Assembly: GCA_937877545.1 (NCBI GenBank)
Contig: CALFJE010000055.1
Span: 1 to 22,350 of the forward strand
Direction of reading: 5' to 3'
From: an uncultured Selenomonadales bacterium
GTDB taxonomy: Bacteria; Bacillota; Negativicutes; Selenomonadales; Selenomonadaceae
Length of the DNA stretch: 22,350 bases
The notes beneath the pieces are model-generated. The model was given only the letters and a program-made list of their open reading frames with translations. It searched no databases and was not told where the DNA came from. Within the stretch, counting starts at the first letter, position 1. The number at the start of each line of letters is the position of its first letter. Shown here piece after piece: positions 7,322-14,057 of this stretch. A program made the position numbers and the translations under genes.

Positions 7322-8399
7322 AAATTTGCATAGCCGGTGGCGGCAACCTGGGCACGTCGATGGCTGTCGACTTCGCCGCCAAAGGGCACTCGGTGAACAT
7401 TTTGACTTCGCGCCCGCAAGACTGGCAAAAACATATCGTTGCGGACGAAATGATTCGGGGGGGGGTAAGCAGTTAATTGTTGCATTAAATTTGGTGACGG
7501 CAGACGCAACGGAGGCTTTCGACGCCACGGATTATGTCTTCGTGACGCTGCCGTCCAACGTTCAAGCCGATTTTGCAAAAAGAATCGCGCCCATAGTCAG
7601 CGACAAATTAAAATTCGTAATGGTGCCGGGCTTTGGCGGCGCAGAATTTTTAATGCAACCTGCCTTGGAACGCGGCGCAGCTTTGTTCGGCTTCCAACGC
7701 GTGCCGTTCATAGCGCGACTCAAGGAATACGGGCGGAGCGTCTGGTTTGAGCGTAAGGCTTGCTTGCAACTCGCCGCATTTGCGGGCGCGGACATTGACT
7801 CGACCTGTCGCGACATGGAGCAACTTTTTTCAATCCCCTGCGAAGCGTTAAACAATTATCTTTGCGTGACGTTGACGCCTTCCAATCCCGTCCTGCACAC
7901 CTCGCGGCTTTATGCCATGCTCACGGGCGGCGCGGATTTGGAGCAGAATAAATTTTTCTACGCCGATTGGAGCGATGCCGCCTCGGAAGTTCTGTTCAAG
8001 CTCGACGCGGAAGTTCAAGCAATTTGCCATGCTTTGAAGGTAAGCGACGTTATCTCGTTGAAAGTGCATTACGAAAGCGAAACCATTCCTGCGCTGACAA
8101 AAAAATTGCGGAGCATACCCTCGCTGAGCAAAATTCAATCGCCGCTGAATCGGACGCCGCAAGGTTTATCGCCCGACTTTGGCAACAGATATTTTACGTG
8201 CGATTTTGAATTCGGCTTGGATATTCTGTTGCAATTCGCCGAGGCGTTGGATTTGGATTCGCCGACGATGCGGGAAGTTATGGCTTGGTATCGGCGCACG
8301 ACGGGCAATTTCGTTCGTACCGTCACGCTTGCCGATTACGGAATAAATTCAGCAGAGAGCGTCTGCAAATTTTATCGCTTAAAGGGGGCTTGCCATTGA
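7318..8399 (+). pseudogene. Opine dehydrogenase-family gene, out of frame at a G9 tract
   Basis: ATG at 7318 overlaps the previous stop (ATGA) and opens MKICIAGGGNLGTSMAVDFA, a Rossmann NAD(P)-binding start. This frame ends at TAA 7474-7476, nine bases after a run of nine Gs (7457-7465). The rest lies in another frame: VFVTLPSN, VMVPGFGG, the NPVLH active-site-type motif of octopine/nopaline dehydrogenases, and a C-terminal helical domain (FTCDFEFGLDILLQFAEAL). Ten Gs (or seven) would join both halves into about 360 aa, the usual family length. Family members reductively couple an amino acid to an alpha-keto acid. The rest of the frame is intact, so the gene may be switched off by tract length rather than dead. 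A consensus error is the alternative. Confidence 0.8.
7457..7465 (+). repeat. G9 homopolymer inside the opine dehydrogenase gene
   Basis: Nine consecutive Gs follow codon 46. The observed length puts the gene out of frame; ten or seven Gs would put it in frame. Runs of this length are typical slipped-strand mispairing sites in phase-variable genes. Confidence 0.9.
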
Positions 8400-8414
8400 G
8401 GAGGAGACTTTAAA

Positions 8415-9359
8415 TTGAAAATAATCACGCACGAGGCGATTAAGGGGCTTATCAGTCCCGCCGAGGCATTTGAATTGGTTCGGGAAAATTTTATTCGTAA
8501 GGCGGAATGGATTCTTCCCGCAAAGACGAGCCTCAAATATAAGACGGCGGACTTTTTCAATACGATGCCGTGCATGATGCCCGCCGAGGGATTTGCGGGC
8601 GTGAAAATGATTTTCCGACGTGCGGGGCGCGTGCCGACTTTGACGAGCAAAATAATCATCTTCGACTACGCCACGGGCGACGCGCTTGCTTTGCTGGACG
8701 GCGATTATCTGACGGTTCTGCGCACCGGAGCCGTTGCCGCGCTTGCCGCCGAAACTTTTGCCGTAAAAAATTACAATCGAATCGGGCTGTTCGGGCTGGG
8801 CAATACCGCTTATGCAACCTTCGACGTGTTGACCAAACGTAAGAATGCGCCGCTTGAAGTTTATCTTTTGCGCTACAAAGACCAAGCCGAGAAATTTATC
8901 GAGAGATTTCGCAACGTCGCGGGCGTGAAATTTTTTATCGCCGACACTTGCGAGGCGGTCGTCGAAAATTCCCAAGTGCTGTTCTCTTGCGTGACGAATA
9001 CAGACGATTTATTTTGCGCCGCCGAAAAATATCCGTCGGGTATAACGATTATTCCCGTCCACTCCAAGGGCTTCCAGAATTGCGATTTGGTTTTCGATAA
9101 GATTTTCGCCGACCAAACCGACCAGATTAAGTCGTTTAAGTACTGGGCGCAGTTTTCCGAGCTGAACTATTGCGGCGAGCTTACGGACGTTTTGACGGGC
9201 AAAGTTGACGGGCGCACGAACGCGAACGAGCGGATTTTGTCTTACAACGTCGGGATAGCGATTCACGATATTCGCTTTGCCTTTGAGGTTTACAAGCTTA
9301 TCGGGGCTGATTGTGCGGAAGTAAATTTGAACAGCCCCGTCGAAAAATTTTTCTACTGA
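8415..9359 (+). CDS. Ornithine cyclodeaminase / mu-crystallin-family protein
   Basis: The 314-aa product has family hallmarks. GVKMIF carries a substrate-binding Lys (K64). LRTGAVAALAAETFA carries the RTGA motif (R103). The NAD-binding GLFGLGNTAYATF begins at 124. A late Asp-containing segment (FADQTDQIKSF) corresponds to the catalytic region. Members include ornithine cyclodeaminase, ketimine/imino-acid reductases, alanine dehydrogenases and SbnB, which releases diaminopropionate from an opine-like intermediate. The last example makes its adjacency to an opine dehydrogenase notable, since the two may handle the same N-carboxyalkyl amino acid (inference). The start is TTG, chosen because GAGGAG (8400-8405 region) sits about 8 bases upstream. 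The gap to the upstream gene is 15 bases and to ndk 14 bases. Confidence 0.82.
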   Translation: MKIITHEAIKGLISPAEAFELVRENFIRKAEWILPAKTSLKYKTADFFNTMPCMMPAEGFAGVKMIFRRAGRVPTLTSKIIIFDYATGDALALLDGDYLTVLRTGAVAALAAETFAVKNYNRIGLFGLGNTAYATFDVLTKRKNAPLEVYLLRYKDQAEKFIERFRNVAGVKFFIADTCEAVVENSQVLFSCVTNTDDLFCAAEKYPSGITIIPVHSKGFQNCDLVFDKIFADQTDQIKSFKYWAQFSELNYCGELTDVLTGKVDGRTNANERILSYNVGIAIHDIRFAFEVYKLIGADCAEVNLNSPVEKFFY

Positions 9360-9373
9360 CAGGAGGAATTTTA

Positions 9374-9790
9374 ATGGAAAAAACGTTGGTACTCATCAAG
9401 CCCGACGCGTTCGGGAAAGGTCACGCGGGCGCGATACTCAAGCTCTACGAAGACGCGGGCTTTAAAATCGTGGCGGCAAAGGTCATGCAGATGACGGAGC
9501 CGCTTGCCGCCAAACACTACGTCGAACACATAGGACGCCCGTATTACCCCGCGCTGGTCGAGTTCATGACGAGTGCGCCGCTAATGGCGTTGGTACTTGG
9601 CGGCGACGGCGTGATTAAAAAAGTCCGCGAGCTTAACGGCGCGACCAATCCCGCCGAGGCGGCTGACGGCACCGTCCGCAAGCTCTTCGCCGAGGATAAG
9701 ACCAAAAACGCCGTTCACGCCTCCGACAGTCCCGAAAGCGCGGCGCGGGAAATCCCCATTTTCTTCAGTGCGGCTGAAATGTTCGATTAA
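9374..9790 (+). CDS. ndk: Nucleoside diphosphate kinase
   Basis: The 138-aa enzyme transfers the gamma phosphate of ATP to NDPs through a phosphohistidine. The active-site block is KNAVHASDSPESAAREI with H115. N-terminal TLVLIKPDAF and central HIGRPYYPALVEFM are family-typical, and the length is normal. The ATG at 9374 is supported by AGGAGGA eight bases upstream. Last gene of the hisC operon, followed by a strong terminator. NDK could supply the CTP used by the upstream nucleotidyltransferase, but it is a housekeeping enzyme and the link may be positional only. Confidence 0.96.
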   Translation: MEKTLVLIKPDAFGKGHAGAILKLYEDAGFKIVAAKVMQMTEPLAAKHYVEHIGRPYYPALVEFMTSAPLMALVLGGDGVIKKVRELNGATNPAEAADGTVRKLFAEDKTKNAVHASDSPESAAREIPIFFSAAEMFD

Positions 9791-9798
9791 AAAAATTT

Positions 9799-9832
9799 AT
9801 CCCTCTGCAAACTGCGCGGAGGGATTTTTTAT
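9799..9832 (+). terminator. Rho-independent terminator of the hisC-ndk operon
   Basis: ATCCCTCTGC (9799-9808) pairs with GCGGAGGGAT (9816-9825), a 10-bp stem with one G-T pair and a 7-base loop. TTTTTAT follows directly. Confidence 0.88.
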
Positions 9833-9847
9833 TGCGCGTTCGGGCGT

Positions 9848-10126
9848 TCCAAAGTGAGGCGACTGACGAAGCGCGGTGCGGAAATGTCACGACCATATAT
9901 CGCAAAATCAACGAGCTTACCTAATTTATCGGCAACTTATATTGCAGCCGAAGACGCCACGCGCATAATTTTTGCGCTCGGGTTCGCGGACAGATTAACG
10001 ACCAAGGCGAATTTCGCCCTACGATTACGACGCCGGAAAAAATTCCGGAGCGATTGTTCCAAGGACGGCTCGCGCTATTTGATTTCGCGTGATGATAAAT
10101 ACATAATGCTCACTCTTGCCAATTAA
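9848..10126 (+). pseudogene. Decayed fragment of an unknown gene
   Basis: No single frame gives a convincing protein, but pieces in different plus frames look coding. These are TDEARCGNVTTIYRKINEL near the start, YIAAEDATRIIFALGFADR in the middle, GEFRPTITTPEKIPERLFQG in another frame, and DGSRYLISRDDKYIMLTLAN up to the stop at 10124-10126. The simplest reading is a small gene with several frameshifts. I do not recognise the family. It sits just after the ndk terminator and has no clear promoter or ribosome binding site. Confidence 0.35.
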
Positions 10127-10147
10127 ATCACTGCGGAGGAGATTCGG

Positions 10148-10471
10148 ATTAGCAGAATCGCTATTAAAGTCGGATTTTTGTTGCTGATTGCGGCGAGCTG
10201 TGCAGACGGCTCCGCGCCCAAGACCGTCGAACAATTCATGAGCAACTGCAAGGACGCGATTAAAATCACGACAAGCTCAAGGTTTCCTGCCGGCGACAGG
10301 CGCGGCTATGAAACTTTCTTGGAGAGTTGTTCGCTCGATAATGTCAAGACCAATCCCGACGGTTGGCGGTCGGCGACGATTATAACGACGTTGCGAAGAG
10401 AAGAGGCTATTTCACGAAGAAAAACGTTTTGCTCGGCATTAACGGCGGCTCACCGTTCAAATACAGCTTAA
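10148..10471 (+). pseudogene. Lipoprotein-like gene without a normal start codon
   Basis: A strong GGAGGAG is followed, where the start codon should be, by ATT AGC AGA (10148). From there the frame reads SRIAIKVGFLLLIAASC, a lipoprotein signal with the lipobox Cys at about residue 18. A Cys- and charge-containing mature region follows (KTVEQFMSNCKDAIKI). Either ATT is a mutated ATG, or a rare ATT start is used. After about 10380 the frame becomes Arg-rich and overlaps a convergent kinase remnant on the minus strand, so the original 3' end is probably lost. Family not recognised. Confidence 0.45.
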
Positions 10472-10730
10472 GCTCCACTGCCCCCGAAGGTTGCTCGACG
10501 GGTTGAGCGGGCGTCATGACTTGCGGCGGCGAAATTTCGGGCAAAGTCAAAGGCGGCGGCGGATTGGTAACGTTGCGCAGGGTCGGGCAAAGTGCATCTG
10601 TTTAAAATATCGCTCAACGCTCCGCGATAATCCTCACCAAGCACGGCTTTAATCGTGACGCCGAGCGCAAGCTTGAATCGCGAATACGCTTACCATATAT
10701 TTCGGGGCTTAAAAAGAATCCGTCGCGCAG
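10407..10730 (-). pseudogene. Remnant of a eukaryotic-like Ser/Thr protein kinase
   Basis: Minus-strand pieces in shifted frames line up with the end of a bacterial Hanks-type kinase domain. FFLSPEIYGKRIRDS carries an APE-like motif of subdomain VIII. Then, in another frame, FKLALGVTIKAVLGEDYRGA corresponds to the D-x-Y-x-x-G-V helix region. LSDILNRCTLPDPAQRYQSA is the typical C-lobe end with the conserved Arg. In a third frame comes a Pro-rich linker (PPPPLTLPEISPPQ) and a short tail ending in TAG at 10409-10407. The N-lobe and catalytic loop are absent and at least two frameshifts are present, so it cannot encode an active kinase. Confidence 0.55.
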
Positions 10731-10769
10731 ACCTGCTTTACCGCTTCGGAGAAACGACCTTCCTTAGCT

Positions 10770-10798
10770 AAAAAAAATGCCCCGACGTATTGTCGAGG
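10770..10798 (-). terminator. Rho-independent terminator after pyk
   Basis: On the minus strand, CCTCGAC (10798-10792), a 5-base loop and GTCGGGG (10786-10780) form a 7-bp stem. CA and eight Ts follow (10777-10770). It lies about 25 bases beyond the pyk stop. Confidence 0.8.
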
Positions 10799-10820
10799 AT
10801 TAAGGAAAGGAGTCTATGTT

Positions 10821-12233
10821 TCAGATGGTATGCAACCTAATCGAGGAAGTGCCGCCTTCGCCGTACTTCATGCCGGCGGTAAGGATAACCAGGTCGCCCT
10901 TCTTAACGTAATCGTGTTCGAGCGCGCTGGTAGCCGAGTAGTCAATCATCTGAACAATATCAAGCCACGGCGTGCCCGAAATCGGGAAGACGCCCCAGCG
11001 CAAGTTCAAATGGCGGGCAACTTGGTCGGTCTGCGTAAAGGCGATAATCGGAGCCTTGGGCTTGTACTTCGAGACGACGCGGGTCGTGTAGCCCGATTTG
11101 GTCGGGGTGATAATCGCCGCCGCATTGAGTTCGTAGCCGAGCTGAACCGTGGCGTGGGCAATGGCGTCCGTCTGCGAATATTTTCTGCTCATGCCCTTCA
11201 TAAGGAAAATATCTTTGTATTCGAGCGACTCCTCAATCCTGAGCGCGATTTGATTCATCATGGCAGCCGCTTCGACGGGATATTTGCCGCCCGCCGTTTC
11301 GCCGCTGAGCATGATAACATCCGCGCCGTCGAGTATGGCGTTGCCAACGTCGGAAACTTCTGCGCGGGTCGGGCGCGGGTTAATCGTCATGCTCTCCAAC
11401 ATCTGCGTCGCCACGACAACCAGCTTGCCGACGGCGTTGCACTTCTTGATAATTTGCTTTTGGATAATGGGCACGTCCTCCGCAGGAATTTCGACGCCGA
11501 GGTCGCCGCGAGCTACCATGATGCCGTCGCTTGCCGCAATTATATCGTCGATATTCTTGACGCCTTCGAGGTTTTCAATCTTGGAAATAATCTCCATATG
11601 CCCGCCGTTGTCGACGATAAGCTTGCGAATCTCCTCCACGTCGGCGGCGCGTTGAATGAAGCTGGCGGCAATGAAGTCCATATCGTTTTCAATGCCGAAG
11701 AGAATATCCTTCCTGTCCTGTTCGCTGACGGCGGGAAGTCCGAGCGAGACGCCCGGCGCGGCGACGCGTTTGCGACTGCTCATCTTGCCGCTGTTAAGAA
11801 TCGTAGTGTGAATGTCCTTGCCCTCTATGGCGTCAATCTTAAGCTCGACAAGCCCGTCGTTGAGCAGGAGCTTATCGCCGACTTTGACCTCGGTGTAGAG
11901 GAGCTTGTGATTGACGGTGGCTTTAGTCTCGTCGCCTTCGATGTCGTCGTTTACGAGCGTGAACTTGTTGCCCTCGATGAGCTGAACCGAATCGCCCTTG
12001 AACATGCCGAGGCGCATTTCGGGACCTTTGGTATCGAGGACGAGCGCGACAACTTTGCCCATCTTCTTAGCCGCCGCCTTAACCGCGTCGATACGTTTCT
12101 TGTGCCCCGCGTGGTCGCCGTGAGAGAAGTTGAAGCGGGCGGCGTTCATGCCGTGTTCGATTAGCCCCTCGATGACGCCCGGCGCGTCGGTGGCGGGTCC
12201 TTGCGTGCAGATGATTTTCGTTTTCTTCAACAT
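10821..12233 (-). CDS. pyk: Pyruvate kinase
   Basis: The 470-aa enzyme converts PEP and ADP to pyruvate and ATP in glycolysis. It has the N-terminal KTKIICTQGPAT, the RFNFSHG motif (R33 to G39), DTKGPEMR (68-74), the catalytic Lys region EIISKIENLEG, the metal-binding VARGDLGVEIP, and QMLESM. The length equals the short form without the C-terminal PEP-utiliser domain found in Bacillus. The start ATG at 12233 is set by GGGAGG eight bases upstream. An upstream extension of the frame is not coding-like and crosses the promoter and a terminator. Monocistronic, with its own promoter and terminator. Confidence 0.96.
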   Translation of the reverse strand: MLKKTKIICTQGPATDAPGVIEGLIEHGMNAARFNFSHGDHAGHKKRIDAVKAAAKKMGKVVALVLDTKGPEMRLGMFKGDSVQLIEGNKFTLVNDDIEGDETKATVNHKLLYTEVKVGDKLLLNDGLVELKIDAIEGKDIHTTILNSGKMSSRKRVAAPGVSLGLPAVSEQDRKDILFGIENDMDFIAASFIQRAADVEEIRKLIVDNGGHMEIISKIENLEGVKNIDDIIAASDGIMVARGDLGVEIPAEDVPIIQKQIIKKCNAVGKLVVVATQMLESMTINPRPTRAEVSDVGNAILDGADVIMLSGETAGGKYPVEAAAMMNQIALRIEESLEYKDIFLMKGMSRKYSQTDAIAHATVQLGYELNAAAIITPTKSGYTTRVVSKYKPKAPIIAFTQTDQVARHLNLRWGVFPISGTPWLDIVQMIDYSATSALEHDYVKKGDLVILTAGMKYGEGGTSSIRLHTI

Positions 12234-12260
12234 AAGCCTAACCTCCCGGAAATTTTTTCC

Positions 12261-12289
12261 ATTATACATGAAAAGTCCGCGCAGGTAAA
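12261..12289 (-). promoter_or_regulatory. Probable pyk promoter
   Basis: The minus strand has a perfect TATAAT (12266-12261). At 17 bases upstream there is only a weak TTTACC as -35. GGGAGG and the pyk start follow within 35 bases. Confidence 0.55.
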
Positions 12290-12327
12290 ATTTATTTGAA
12301 AAAATATTAAGCCGCGCCTTTCCGCGT

Positions 12328-12356
12328 AAAAAGGAGCCGTCATGGATGACGGCTCC
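12328..12356 (-). terminator. Perfect hairpin terminator of the RM-FAD oxidoreductase transcript
   Basis: On the minus strand, GGAGCCGTCAT, a CC spacer and ATGACGGCTCC form an 11-bp perfect stem (12333-12356), followed by TTTTT (12332-12328). It isolates pyk from the operon upstream. Confidence 0.85.
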
Positions 12357-12593
12357 TCCGCCGGCGCATTTGCGTGACGCAAATACCGTCGGCGTCACCA
12401 CGTGAAAATTATCAGTCGGCGCGGGGCAGGACATTTACGCCCCTGCGAGGTGCCTTTTCTTTGCTACTTTCTTTGGGCATGCAAAGAAAGTAGTTAATAA
12501 CTATAAAAATCAAGATTAGCTGAATCGAAGCGACGAGCCGCCGACACGGGCGCGGGTTCCGCGTAGTCCACGCTTATTTGAAGGGGGGACGAC
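12357..12593. other. Intergenic stretch with hairpins, no supported gene
   Basis: Between the FAD oxidoreductase stop and the terminator I see no start codon with a ribosome binding site and no recognisable protein. The stretch holds a near-perfect palindrome (ATTTGCGT-G-ACGCAAAT at 12368-12384) and the 12-bp inverted repeat annotated separately. Confidence 0.6.
12464..12493. repeat. Perfect 12-bp inverted repeat, CTACTTTCTTTG / CAAAGAAAGTAG
   Basis: CTACTTTCTTTG (12464-12475) and CAAAGAAAGTAG (12482-12493) are exact reverse complements around a 6-base loop (GGCATG), preceded by AGGTGCCTTTTCTTTG. From memory, similar TTTCTTTG-type foldbacks occur between genes in several bacterial lineages. 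I cannot confirm a copy number here. Confidence 0.7.
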
Positions 12594-14057
12594 CTAGCCT
12601 TGACTGACGTAACTGCGCTTGTAGGCGGGAATAGTTGTCCAATCAAGCTTGTTGGCGGCGATTTTGTTTCGGAGAGCGTAAGCCGCCGCAATGCCCGCCG
12701 CCTCGCCGATACTGGCGCACGTCGGCTGAATCCGCATAGACGCCTGCAATATGAAGCTCGCGCTGATACACCTGCCCGCCACAATCAAGTTGGCAACCTT
12801 ATCGGTGACGAGGGCGCGATACGGAACCTCATAAAAACCGCCGGCAGGCAATTTCTCGGAGACCTTTTCGCCGTGCGCGTCGATAAACCAGGCAGTCCGA
12901 CAAACCGCGTCGGCAAAGCGGCTCTGATTGTGATAATCGTCCTCGACCATGTAGTACTTGCCCTTAATGCGCCACGACTCCCTCGCGCCCAACATGACCG
13001 CCTCGCGGCTGATAAACGCATTTTCAAAGCCGGGCAGGTGCTTAATCAGATAGCGGGCAATGTTACGCATCATCTTGCGCCCGAACGTGACCGCCTTGCT
13101 GTAGCTGACGGGGTCGGTCGCTCTGAACTTCACGGGAATTTCGGGGCAATTCATGCTCATCACGCCGTTTTTGCCGATAATCGTGTAGGCTTGCATGTAC
13201 TCCGCCTCGTCTTGAGTGATTTCGCCCGTCTCGACGCCGCGAGCCATGAAAGCCTCTAACTTGTAGCGTTGCTTGCGGTGCATAGCCTCGGCTATCTCAA
13301 AATAAGGCAACTTAGACTTACACCAATCCTCCTGCAATTCAATTGCCACGTATTGATAAAGGCGTTCGGTATCGATGCCTCCCATCTCGAAACGAAAACT
13401 CAGCGGCTGATTGTTGCCGGTCTTTTCGTAGCCGCGTTCGCACTCCACGCCCGAAGCCCGCGCAAGGTAAGCGTCGCCCGTCGCGTCAATGAAAACCTTA
13501 GCCTTGACCGCCGCAAGCCCCGCGATAGTCTGGATAATCACCTCGGAGATTTTATTGCCCGAAGTCAGCGCGTCGACGACCACCGTCTGATACAGCACGT
13601 TGACGCCCGCCTCCTCGCACATCTCGTCATGAATCTCCGCTAAAATTTCCGGGTTATGCCAAGTCTGTTGAGTGACGCCGTCGAACGGCTCGATACCTTT
13701 GCGGCGCAGACGATTCTTAAGCTCGGCAAGGTACGGCGTATCGGAATCAGGGGCGTGCGTGTCCATGAAGGGATAGACGCAACCCAAGACGCCCAGTCCG
13801 CCGAGGGCAATGCCGCGTTCGATTAAAAGAGTGTTCGCGCCGTCGCGAGCCGCATTGACAGCCGCCGCAGTACCCGCAGGACCGCCGCCGCATACGCAAA
13901 CGTCGACGCTGTACAGCACGGGAATTTTCTTGTCGCCGTACTTAATGCCGTCACCCGCCGCCTCGACAGGTTTCGTGCCGCTAAGGGCAACTCCCGCCGC
14001 CGTAACACCTGCCAGCTTGAACAGGTCGCGCCTCGAAATGGGAATGTTGAAATTCAT
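12594..14057 (-). CDS. FAD-dependent oxidoreductase with Tat signal
   Basis: The 487-aa protein starts with a twin-arginine export signal: SRRDLFK (8-14), then a hydrophobic stretch ending near SGTKPVEA. The mature part has a Rossmann dinucleotide fold (CVCGGGPAGTAAAVNAA, GGGPAG at 57-62, with ERG at the end of beta-2). A C-terminal FAD-contact segment follows (NLIVAGRCISAS, then GEAAGIAAAYAL). This matches the FAD_oxidored type of exported flavoproteins; the substrate is unknown. GGAGGAGG lies 8 bases before the ATG, inside the last codons of the RM gene, and the ATG overlaps that gene's stop (TTATGA). This indicates translational coupling to a restriction-modification gene, an unusual partner for an exported flavoenzyme. 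The frame is fully intact, unlike the RM gene upstream. Confidence 0.85.
   Translation of the reverse strand: MNFNIPISRRDLFKLAGVTAAGVALSGTKPVEAAGDGIKYGDKKIPVLYSVDVCVCGGGPAGTAAAVNAARDGANTLLIERGIALGGLGVLGCVYPFMDTHAPDSDTPYLAELKNRLRRKGIEPFDGVTQQTWHNPEILAEIHDEMCEEAGVNVLYQTVVVDALTSGNKISEVIIQTIAGLAAVKAKVFIDATGDAYLARASGVECERGYEKTGNNQPLSFRFEMGGIDTERLYQYVAIELQEDWCKSKLPYFEIAEAMHRKQRYKLEAFMARGVETGEITQDEAEYMQAYTIIGKNGVMSMNCPEIPVKFRATDPVSYSKAVTFGRKMMRNIARYLIKHLPGFENAFISREAVMLGARESWRIKGKYYMVEDDYHNQSRFADAVCRTAWFIDAHGEKVSEKLPAGGFYEVPYRALVTDKVANLIVAGRCISASFILQASMRIQPTCASIGEAAGIAAAYALRNKIAANKLDWTTIPAYKRSYVSQG

Noticed and set aside
7318..9359. Staphylopine/pseudopaline-type metallophore operon
   Set aside because: An opine dehydrogenase alone is not enough. 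No nicotianamine-synthase-like gene, histidine racemase or transport genes are nearby, so only a general opine-like chemistry is proposed.
10407..10500. Plus-strand frame reading GYFTKKNVLLGINGGSPFKY as a continuation of the lipoprotein
   Set aside because: The opposite strand reads better here (Pro-rich linker and kinase tail ending in a stop at 10407), so the plus-strand reading is probably its shadow.
10700..10797. Minus-strand stretch reading QYVGAFFLAKEGRFSEAVKQ as a gene fragment
   Set aside because: It is coding-like but overlaps the pyk terminator hairpin, ends at a stop, and has no recognisable family; it could be chance or a fragment of the kinase region.
10830..12164. Long plus-strand frame (444 codons) opposite pyk
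   Set aside because: It lies fully antisense to an unambiguous pyruvate kinase, shows no domain, and its length comes from the GC-rich third positions of pyk.
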